Assembly: GCA_911728455.2 (NCBI GenBank)
Contig: OU452231.1
Span: 3,380,236 to 3,444,235 of the forward strand
Direction of reading: 5' to 3'
From: Marthasterias glacialis
Taxonomy: Eukaryota; Echinodermata; Asteroidea; Forcipulatida; Asteriidae
DNA length: 64,000 nt
Part shown: piece after piece, positions 57,801-64,000 of the stretch
Layout: every line of letters starts with the position of its first letter
How positions within the stretch are numbered: the first letter of the stretch is position 1
Made by a program: the position numbers and the translations under genes
Notes under the pieces: generated by a model
Told to the model about the DNA's origin: nothing
Database searches by the model: none
What the model saw: only the letters and a program-made list of their open reading frames with translations

Positions 57801-60800
57801 TACATACAGGGTCCACCTTACATGGTATAAAGATGCCAATGGTTGAAAACTTTCCTTGCAATATTTCTGCCTGAAGTGTTATCGTTTTTGAATAAAGATC
57901 TAAAATTAATTTTCGTCTCAAGTAAGACTATAGTCTTGAGCTGATTAATTTTCGCAGGTTAGTTTTATTACACACATCTTGATTTATGCAAAGAATGGAA
58001 GCATTTACAGTGAGTTCACCAATGTTGAGCTGGGGCTTTAAAGAAAAGGCTTGTTTTATGTTTTTTGAGGAGTCATTCAAAATCCTTCATTTTTTTGGAA
58101 AATTATCACAAGAGTAACTTTTAAAGAATTCGACCGGTCTAGCGCATCAGACAAAAGGCCGTGTCACACGAGGCAATTTACAGGCAACCAGTTCCAGGCA
58201 ATCTCCAATAAGAAAATTCATTCACATTCCAGTTTTCTCATTATTTTCTTGGGGATAGTAAGTTTCAGCTAGACGGTATGTCTAGTGTGCTGCCGAAGTG
58301 TTCCTTTCACATGCAGTGGAGTTGGTTGCCTCCAAGTTGCCTGTAAAAATTGCCCTGTGTGACATGGCCTATAAGCTCCGGTGGCCTACAGTCATCAGAG
58401 TGTGGGTTCAAATCCTGGTCATGACTCTTGTCTGTACAGTTAAAATATTTTCTCAAAATGTTTCTGAGCAAACGCTGTATGAAGTTCAAAAACTAAAACT
58501 TCAAAACTAAAGTTAGTCAAAACAACCTTAACTGGTCATTTTAGACCATTATTTTTTGACTGACTAATTTTAGTCAAAATGTGGTCTAAAATGACTAATT
58601 AACGCTGTTTTGACTAAGTCAGTTTTTAGAATGTGGGTTAAGTGTCTCGCTAAATGACACATGTGTCATTTAGCGAGACACTTAACCATATATTGCTTCT
58701 CTTAACCTAGGTGTATAAATGGGAACCCATGCGAGGGCTGAGGTGGTATTATGTTGTGGTAACCCCTAAGCGCTAATAATAAGCAGCTAGGGGTTGTATG
58801 TTCCCCCAGGGGGCTGAGAAAGTTTGTGGATTGGTTAAAGTTTGCCTGATGAACAGGTATTAATAATATTGTATAAGCGCCTTGATAATTATGATTTAGC
58901 TGTTAGGATATGTGCGCTACAAAATAACCCAGTTTTATTATTTAAATCAATTGCTGACATTGTTTTTCAGCAAACACTTTATGTAGTTGTATATTATTGT
59001 ATGCCATGTCAGGCAAATTAAATCAAATAGAACAATATTAAGACACACTTTAGGCCAAACATAAAATCTCAAAATTACATTATGCATCGTATCAGACAGT
59101 AACATTTCTCACTTTAATTTTGATACCGATTTTGCTTTTAGTATCTACATCACACAAAGTACCTTGTGGACTTTATAATAGAATTATAATAACTGCTTTA
59201 GGGATTAAAAAATTATTTTGATTTTATCCTTTCACTGATGTGTGATATGATATTACGGACTATGAAAATAAAATAGTGCTTATCACACGTCAGTGTAAGG
59301 TTAGAGCCAAACTAAAAGACTAGCCACCTTGTAGACGTCAAATGTTTCCAAGATGGCATCAAAACAAGTGTAAAGATCATTGAGGAAGTCCACAACTTGC
59401 ATAGGAGTGCTCATGGCAGACAGTTCGGTAAATCCGACGATATCGCTGAAGTACAGCGTCACTTGGTCGTAAAACTCCCCGGGAAATAACTGCCCTTTCT
59501 TAAGCTCATCCGCTACGGCTCTGAAGAGGAAACGAGAGAAAAAAAGAATAATAAATGAAGGGAGACTATAAAAGGAAGCAGTATTGCTCAAGCTTTTAAT
59601 TTTTTTTTAACCGGATGAATGTTAGTTTAGGAGCCGATGGAGTAGTTGAAATGTTATTGTAGAATCAAATATCATTATTTGTTTGTGAGCTATTGATATT
59701 TTGTTAATGGTAAATAATAAAAAGCAAATAGTAGCAACTTTTCATAATAAGTTCAGTCTTAAATTTATCCTGTTTAGAGATGGTATTGCTCGGGGAAAAA
59801 AAACCACTAAATTCACAATATAATGGGGAAAATGATTGTCTATTAACGATTTAAAATATGGTTCAACATTGGAGAAATGGAAGAGCAAATTTATTCAGAC
59901 TTGAGTTTTCAAAAAAGAAATGTTTCAAAACAACATTTTACGATAAAAACTTGAATTTACATAAGTGATCTCATTTTACAGGAAACAGCATCTTGGATAC
60001 ATACCGTACTTTGATTTGTATGGTCAACCGTGGAATTTCTCTTTTTTAACTAACAAAATGAAAAGTGCTGAAAACCTTGTATTGAATAAACCTTGTGTAC
60101 ATTTCATCGTTCCCATTGTTTTATCGGTTTTTGCTTTACCTCTAAAATCGCGACGTGATGTCGTCAATGCATAAGGTCTCAAATAAGTTTTTTTTTGCAT
60201 TCAAGATCTGTTAATTCTGAATATTAGTGTGTTTTTGAACTGTTTTTAATAAAGAAAAAGCCACAATCATGAATTTTGGCCGCCATCTTGGATTTCTCAC
60301 CAGCGAACCAATATTCAATTTTAAAGTAGAACATATTTTGTTTCTGGAAGAGGGAGTCGTTCCCTTTACATTTTCATGTTCATGTGTTAGATTAATCTCC
60401 GCTTCACTAATCTGGCTGCAAAAACCCAACATTTCTGAGGGTTTGGGGGCTTATATTGACCCATGACCTATAATAGAGGAATGCACGGTGTTCTGAATGT
60501 TTTGTCCGAACTTACTGCGGCAGCATCCTGTAAAGCAAAGCATCGGTTTTCTTTTTCTCCTCGAGAAGTTGAGCCGTCCTGTTGGCAACCACGTGCTCCA
60601 AATTCTCAGTGTATTTCTCCATTTTTTCAACCATGCTGTCCATGAGATTTAATTCTTTTCTAGGGAAAATAACAAATAAGAACAATACACTGTGATTTAT
60701 AATAAATACATTTGTAGAAATGCTCCCGGCCGCTTTATACATTTGTAGAAATGCTCCCAGCCGCTTTAAAAGAAAGCAATATTTCTAGAAGAAATACATT

Positions 60801-62826
60801 GAAAACGGATTACTAGCCCAGAATTTTCTCTGCCTCACGAAACATGTTGGTTAACTTTTAGATTGACTGATTGATCGAATTATTGACCATTTCCAATAGA
60901 TGATGCGACTCAATGTATACAAAATATGACCCACTGGCTCAGAGCTTGCATAGTAATTAGCAACATTGTAGTATTTAAGAAGTAGCTACTCTAAAAACTA
61001 ACTTAGTCAAAACAGCGCTAATTAGTAATTTTAGACCACATTTCGACTAAAATCAGTCACAAATGGTCTAAAATAACTAATGAAGGCTGTTTTGACTAAC
61101 TTTTGTTTTAGAGTGATTAACAACTAGTAAACTTGCGGGTATACCCATGTATAAATCTCTTTCGGGAGGAAGGTTGGCTCTGAAAAGAGCCGTTGTGCTC
61201 TCAGTATAATCGAGATTTGATCTGCTCGAGACGAGCAAAGTATAATGTTTGAAACGTTATGACCACTTCGGCTCTTTTCAGAACCATCACTCCTCCCAAA
61301 AGAGATTTTTTTATGGTTTTACCCGCAAATTTTACTAGTTTACTATTCATAGTTTCCTATCCTTCACACCATGCAAAGCTTCAAACATACATCATTTATT
61401 GCACTGGGGCCAGTGAACAAAAAATAAACAATTTTTTTTTATTTAGAAATAAAGAACTTTGCCAGCTTTTTGTAAACAATATGAATTTTGTTTCATTGGC
61501 ATGGAAATCCAACACTTTGAGAAGCAAATTAAGCCATATCCAAAATGGCGGCTGCTGCTATAGCTAAGGGTGTTGCCAAGGACAGCCTATGGGAGACTTT
61601 TGAGGACACTAGGTGGCAGCAGACTTACCAGGTTCTAGGAAATTTGCGCATGTTCAAAACCACGCTAACAATGGAAATTTACCTGGTAAGTCTGCTGCCA
61701 CCTAGCGTTCCAAAGTCTCCCATTCTCAACCGCTTGTTAAATCAAATAGCTTTTCCCTTTCATCTTGGACTTGCAAGTGACAAACAACCTCTAACCACAG
61801 AGGGCGGACTCTTAACTTACCCCTTTCTCTGCATGGCCCTGAGACGGTGTCTGATAACATTAAAGTCAGGTCGATCTTCAGGATGTTCCTCCCAACAGTG
61901 TGTCCTGAGCTCAGTGAGACGGGCAACCGTGCCGTCTGACTGTGAGAGTTGGGTCAACAACCCATCGTCTGTGCTGGCCGTCATCTGGGGCCGGAATGGT
62001 GGCTCTTCGCGCTTCATGACGCGGCGAATAATAACTGTTGGACATCAACAGAACGAGCAAAATATGACAATATCAGCGTTAATTTTTGGGTGACAATATT
62101 TATTTATCCACACTTTCTGGATTTTCAATACTTGATGTTTTCAATTGTTTTTTGTAGCCGAAGTTGTTGCTTGCCGATAGTGTTTACATGAAATTAATAA
62201 AACAATTTACAGACTTTCTTTTATGGTGGAGTTTAGTTGCAATTGGCGTAGCTTGGAGGGTAGGGCATGGTTTCAATGGTTCACATGTAACAACAAGGAG
62301 CAAGTTCAATCAAGAACAAAACTAGTGGTTGGTTAGTGAAGTACGCGGTGCATGCGCACTGAAGTTGAAGTGCGAACGACTCTAGTCATGTCACGTCAAC
62401 GCGACCATAAGAAAAAAATGCGAAATCAACTGTATCTCTCATTGCTGATCTGGTCCCCCTCTGCACTGTGCTTATAAAACGGCAATTGGTAACCAGCGAT
62501 GCGACACCAACCTCGATAGGCTGGTCCCGACTAGTCGACTGTATATCAGTCCAACCGTCTTTGATTTATAGCGTGAATTTGATCAGAGTTTAGTCAAACT
62601 ATGGTTAACCATGGTCCTTGATCGAACTTGCTCACAGGTAAACTTGCTTGGAAACACCAATATCTTGTACCATACTCACCTTTAGAAGACAAACCCGCTT
62701 CTTGATATGGGACCGAGCGACTTAAAATCTCCTCTATCAAGATGCCGAAAGAATAGACATCCCCCTTCTGAGACCCCTTGGGTGGAAGCTCATGGCGAAG
62801 CAGCTCCGGAGATGTCCAGAGGAGCT
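54104..62826 (-). CDS. Receptor guanylate cyclase, 3' eight exons (partial gene)
   Basis: Single-pass membrane guanylate cyclases turn GTP into cGMP after ligand binding outside the cell. Only the intracellular part is here: exons 62680-62826, 61821-62034, 60516-60659, 59328-59520, 57201-57375, 55547-55737, 54940-55040 and 54104-54836, 1898 nt in compatible phases with GT-AG introns. In order they encode the C-lobe of the kinase-homology domain ([34 protein letters not shown]), the dimerisation helix, and a complete cyclase domain. FSDIVGF and GDAYMV supply both metal-binding Asp; Glu in VETIGDAY and Cys in [19 protein letters not shown] are the GTP-choosing residues; Asn and Arg of NTASRMES are the catalytic pair. 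All are intact, so the enzyme should be active. A Ser/Thr-rich tail of about 250 residues follows. Extracellular, transmembrane and early kinase-homology exons are beyond the right edge; no candidate is seen in 62827-64000. NPR-like versus another receptor cyclase class cannot be decided. Confidence 0.95.
54940..55040 (-). CDS. Guanylate cyclase exon: end of catalytic domain
   Basis: 101 nt; acceptor CTTTTAG, donor GTAAGT. Encodes [20 protein letters not shown] and [16 protein letters not shown](K/M)MxT(Y/F)WLLG is the usual C-terminal strand of class III cyclases. Too short to show as an open frame of its own. Confidence 0.93.
55547..55737 (-). CDS. Guanylate cyclase exon: catalytic domain, part 3
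   Basis: 191 nt; acceptor GTTGACAG, donor GTAGGG. Encodes [20 protein letters not shown] then [19 protein letters not shown] and [14 protein letters not shown]. Note SVAAG where most family members have PVAAG/PVCAG, a mild substitution. Confidence 0.95.
56215..56345. repeat. Imperfect palindrome in guanylate cyclase intron
   Basis: AAAATCACTGTTTACTATTT with CGCACGGGCGATTTAC pairs with GTAAATCGCCCGG and CTGGGCGAAATAGTAAACCA; the same GGGCGA...AGTAAA block appears three times, so the structure is part palindrome and part tandem. Confidence 0.75.
56667..57109. mobile_element. MITE with ACAACATTGGTAAG-type ends, copy 2, interrupted by a nested MITE
   Basis: GTACACAACATTGGTAAGAT on the left pairs with ATTACCGATGTTGTCC on the right; interior matches 48868-49201. 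It is split at 56970-57083 by a younger 114-bp element. Confidence 0.82.
56970..57083. mobile_element. Nested 114-bp MITE with TGG target duplication
   Basis: GGTGTGGATTTCACAAAG and CTTTGTGAAATCCACACC are perfect 18-bp terminal inverted repeats. Interior repeats TAGTCCTAACT/TTAGGACTAGTCC. TGG stands on both sides (56967-56969 and 57084-57086); the copy at 48868-49201 keeps the empty site TACTGGTCTTTG. A 3-bp duplication fits a PIF/Harbinger-type element. Confidence 0.9.
57201..57375 (-). CDS. Guanylate cyclase exon: catalytic domain, part 2
   Basis: 175 nt; acceptor TACGTAG, donor GTAAAC. Encodes [40 protein letters not shown] and RIGINS. Contains the second metal-binding Asp and the Glu that reads the guanine base. 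Confidence 0.95.
57423..57703. mobile_element. MITE, copy 2 of the 42291 family
   Basis: AAAACAATAGGCCGATCCAA and TTAATGGATCAGTCTATTGT then TTT form the ends. TGTTGACCAATCACAGCCTT pairs with TGTTGTGATTGGTCAATATG inside. Carries GTCCGACAAAAGTCCGACAC. Confidence 0.78.
57751..58041. mobile_element. MITE with CCCCAGCTCAACATTGG-type ends, copy 3
   Basis: Left GCCCCAGCTCAACACTGGTT, right CACCAATGTTGAGCTGGGGC. Shorter than copies 1 and 2 owing to a deletion between TTCGTCTCAAGTAAGAC and GCTGATTAATTTTCGCAGG. Confidence 0.82.
58135..58445 (+). repeat. tRNA-derived SINE split by a MITE
   Basis: The head ACCGGTCTAGCGCATCAGAC (58135-58152 region) and AAGCTCCGGTGGCCTACAGT, ATCAGAGTGTGGGTTCAAAT, CCTGGTCATGACTCTTGTC after 58373 together form one tRNA-like sequence with a B box GGTTCAAATCC; the order resembles a tRNA-Leu-type head with a long variable arm. 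A 215-bp MITE separates the two halves. Confidence 0.65.
58156..58370. mobile_element. 215-bp MITE inserted in a SINE
   Basis: AGGCCGTGTCACACGAGGCA and ATTTACAGGCAAC on the left pair with TTGCCTGTAAAAATTGCC and CTGTGTGACATGGCCT on the right. No exact target duplication (AAA left, ATA right). Confidence 0.8.
58502..58632. mobile_element. Palindromic MITE (TTAGTCAAAACAGC family), copy 1
   Basis: AAAACTAAAGTTAGTCAAAA on the left pairs with TTTTGACTAAGTCAGTTTTT on the right; inside TGGTCATTTTAGACCA pairs with TGGTCTAAAATGACTA. Copy 2 at 60988-61114. Confidence 0.8.
58636..58687. repeat. 52-bp perfect palindrome
   Basis: GGTTAAGTGTCTCGCTAAAT then GACACA is followed at once by its exact reverse complement; the centre is between 58661 and 58662 and no spacer exists. 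It abuts the MITE 58502-58632. Confidence 0.95.
59328..59520 (-). CDS. Guanylate cyclase exon: catalytic domain, part 1
   Basis: 193 nt; acceptor TCTTCAG. Encodes [40 protein letters not shown] and [17 protein letters not shown]. Ends in phase 0 with a GTGGCT donor, weaker than the others; the site is fixed by the reading frame and by the next exon starting VETIGDAYM. Confidence 0.94.
60516..60659 (-). CDS. Guanylate cyclase exon: dimerisation helix
   Basis: 144 nt; acceptor TTTCCCTAG, donor GTAAGT. Encodes [20 protein letters not shown] then [20 protein letters not shown] and LP, the amphipathic signalling helix that pairs cyclase monomers. Confidence 0.94.
60988..61114. mobile_element. Palindromic MITE (TTAGTCAAAACAGC family), copy 2
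   Basis: ACTCTAAAAACTAACTTAGT then CAAAACAGC on the left; GCTGTTTTGACTAACTTTTG then TTTTAGAGT on the right. Centre TTTTAGACCACATTTCGACT. Confidence 0.85.
61122..61340. mobile_element. MITE with an internal GAAACGTTATGA/GAAACGTCGAG-like motif, copy 3
   Basis: AACTAGTAAACTTGCGGGTA on the left pairs with ACCCGCAAATTTTACTAGTT on the right, with inner AATCTCTTTCGGGAGGA and TCCTCCCAAAAGAGATT. The centre has GAGACGAGCAAAGTATAATG, TTTGAAACGTTATGACC and GGCTCTTTTCAGAACC, plus an inverted extra GGCTCTGAAAAGAGCC. Confidence 0.8.
61589..61723. mobile_element. MITE with CTCF-like terminal motifs, copy 4 (best preserved)
   Basis: ATGGGAGACTTTTGAGGACA, CTAGGTGGCAGCAGACTTAC, CAGGT on the left; ACCTGGTAAGTCTGCTGCCA, CCTAGCGTTCCAAAGTCTCC, CAT on the right; 135 bp. 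It is in the intron about 100 bp from the exon ending at 61821. Motifs at 61606-61620 (+) and 61694-61708 (-). Confidence 0.93.
61821..62034 (-). CDS. Guanylate cyclase exon: kinase-homology domain, part 2
   Basis: 214 nt; acceptor CCAACAG, donor GTAAGT. Encodes [18 protein letters not shown], a loop, then [20 protein letters not shown], the C-terminal helix of kinase-like domains. The open plus frame over the same bases (61545-62093) is its antisense shadow. Confidence 0.94.
62680..62826 (-). CDS. Guanylate cyclase exon: kinase-homology domain, part 1
   Basis: 147 nt; acceptor TTTATTTAG, donor GTGAGT. Encodes [20 protein letters not shown] then [22 protein letters not shown](A/S)PELLR and GDVYSFGI are hallmark motifs of receptor cyclase pseudokinase domains. 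Begins two bases into a codon, so an upstream exon must exist. Confidence 0.93.
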
Positions 62827-63404
62827 CTAAATAAACAAAATTCAAAATGGCAGCATAACTTTAATCAAACTGTAAAACCCAATATAAAAGGCGGGAAACA
62901 AGATTGATATTCTTCATTTTTTTGTATACTTTTTTTGTGAAAAGCTCACTAAGAGTGTGAAAGCTCACTAACTATAAAGATCATACCGTCTCCAATATTC
63001 CCTAGAAATATTTCTGTCTGAAATACTATCAAATTCAAGAAAATAGAATTTGAAAACCCTGCGATGGTTTTTCACTATTTTCTCCTGATTCAGACAGCAA
63101 GTTTAGCCCAATTTTTCACAGTTTATTTTTCTTCAGGTATATATTGAATCACACAAAATAAGAACACTGCACTGTCAGCTTTACCAAGCCGACCTACACT
63201 TTACCTTTAAATTTGTTATACATCATTGGTTTTTTGAAGATAATAATGCATTCTCAGTATCCAGTTTCCAACACTCACAATACAACTCAGTGAAAATTGC
63301 ATCAAGAAAACTTTAAAAAAATATATATATACATATATACAGGAAAAAAGTCTCAATGGGATCTTTCATCCGGACACTACCGTGCTATATTTCGACTTGG
63401 CAAA
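62827..63404. other. Intronic or intergenic DNA upstream of the last visible cyclase exon
   Basis: 62930-63190 is a diverged member of the 28463/48868 MITE-like group (AAATATTTCTGTCTGAAATA, TTTTTCACTATTTTCTCCTG, AATCACACAAAATAAGAACA). An AT dinucleotide run is at 63328-63345. No kinase-homology exon was found on the minus strand. Confidence 0.5.
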
Positions 63405-63771
63405 CAGTGGCGTAAGTAGGGGGCATGGGAGCACGTGCCCCAACTGATTTCCGTGCCCCTCGAATGCCCCTCCCCCCCCCCCCCCCGCCCCATTTGAATT
63501 CTGGAATTTTGAGATTAAAAAATGTCAGAACAAAATGTTCCGTTTTTCGAGCTTTTATGTAGTAATTTCAATGTTTTTTAAAACTATTTTGTATTATTTA
63601 CACGCAGAATGTATTTTGCTTTGCCTCAACACGTCAGAAGAGTGCTAAAAAGGGGTTTGTTTAGGAAAAAATACAAACGGAAACTACAGTTTTAATTGGC
63701 CAAAAATGCCCCCTAGAAACAATGGTGCCCCCCCCCCCCCTTGTGCCCCCCTAAAATTTGTTACGGCGCTG
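63405..63771. mobile_element. hAT-type MITE with 8-bp target duplication TTGGCAAA
   Basis: Ends CAGTGGCGTAAGTAGGGGGC and TTGTTACGGCGCTG are inverted repeats; TTGGCAAA flanks both sides (63397-63404 and 63772-63779). Poly-C and poly-G-like runs near both ends; interior matches 47024-47394. Confidence 0.93.
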
Positions 63772-63817
63772 TTGGCAAATCATTCATGTAATGGGGGAAC
63801 TATTCATTGCACCTAAA

Positions 63818-64000
63818 AGGAGGATTGGTATAAAAGCTGATAATGCAGTGTTCTTACTTTGAGTGATCTTATACCCTGTAAAAACAAATCTGTGAACATT
63901 TTGGGCTGGATCCGTCGTCAATCAGGAGAAAATAGTGAAAAAATGCACACTTGTTCAGCATGTAAGCACACTGTCCTTAATTTTGACTGTTACAACCGAA
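63818..64000. repeat. Repeat end related to 62930-63190, opposite orientation, cut by the window edge
   Basis: GCAGTGTTCTTACTTTGAGT and ATCAGGAGAAAATAGTGAAA are reverse complements of ACTCACACAAAATAAGAACA-like and TTTCACTATTTTCTCCTGAT in 63075-63170. With the hAT MITE between them, the two form a large inverted arrangement. Confidence 0.55.

Larger units (their letters stand above)
54837..62679 (-). other. Guanylate cyclase intron contents
   Basis: From 5' to 3': 62035-62679 nothing recognised; 60660-61820 three MITEs (61589, 61122, 60988); 59521-60515 nothing recognised; 57376-59327 five repeats (58636, 58502, 58156, 57751, 57423); 55738-57200 a MITE with a nested insertion (56667-57109) and a palindrome (56215-56345); 55041-55546 and 54837-54939 short with nothing recognised. 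Confidence 0.7.

Noticed and set aside
61545..62093. 182-codon open plus frame
   Set aside because: It runs through the CTCF-motif MITE and is antisense to a firmly assigned cyclase exon (61821-62034).

Overview
This is a 64 kb piece of an animal nuclear genome that is AT-rich, intron-rich and full of small transposons. The coding content is intron-split metazoan genes: a complete ESCRT-III CHMP3/VPS24 gene in five exons, the 3' half of a receptor guanylate cyclase, and a first exon of a class A GPCR. The many short inverted-repeat elements, tRNA-derived SINE heads and minisatellites, and the absence of vertebrate SINEs/LINEs, suggest a marine invertebrate deuterostome, most likely an echinoderm. 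That taxon call is an inference; no marker gene fixes it.

Layout. 1-0.7 kb: a GC-rich minisatellite cut by the window edge. 0.7-13.6 kb: no recognisable gene apart from a weak candidate terminal exon near 5.7-5.9 kb. It holds a 23-bp minisatellite (3.47-4.09 kb), three copies of a TIR element (4.7, 8.1, 9.4 kb), other MITEs and an array built on an ATAACGGATT motif near 12 kb. 13.69-13.98 kb, minus: a GPCR exon with TM1 and TM2. 14-35 kb: gene desert dense in MITEs, several with target-site duplications readable by eye, some nested. 35.1-38.1 kb: a decayed mobile-element gene with an internal 127-bp triplication. 38.2-38.9 kb: a tandem array. 39.55-40.35 kb: a 797-bp foldback element made of 20-bp palindromic units between long terminal inverted repeats. 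40.93-45.82 kb, plus: CHMP3. 46-54 kb: intergenic, with hAT-type and other MITEs and SINEs. 54.10-62.83 kb, minus: eight 3' exons of a membrane guanylate cyclase (end of the kinase-homology domain, dimerisation helix, complete cyclase domain and a Ser/Thr-rich tail of about 250 residues); its 5' exons lie beyond the right edge.

The three genes act in unrelated pathways (endosomal ESCRT-III, cGMP signalling, GPCR signalling) and nothing suggests co-regulation. The most notable signals are in the mobile DNA. One MITE family (four copies) carries a CTCF-like motif in each terminal repeat. Insertions can be resolved to the base: three hAT-type copies with perfect 8-bp target duplications, a TA-type MITE inside a tandem array whose neighbouring units preserve the empty site, a TTAA-type element, two nested insertions, and an element just downstream of the CHMP3 stop codon.
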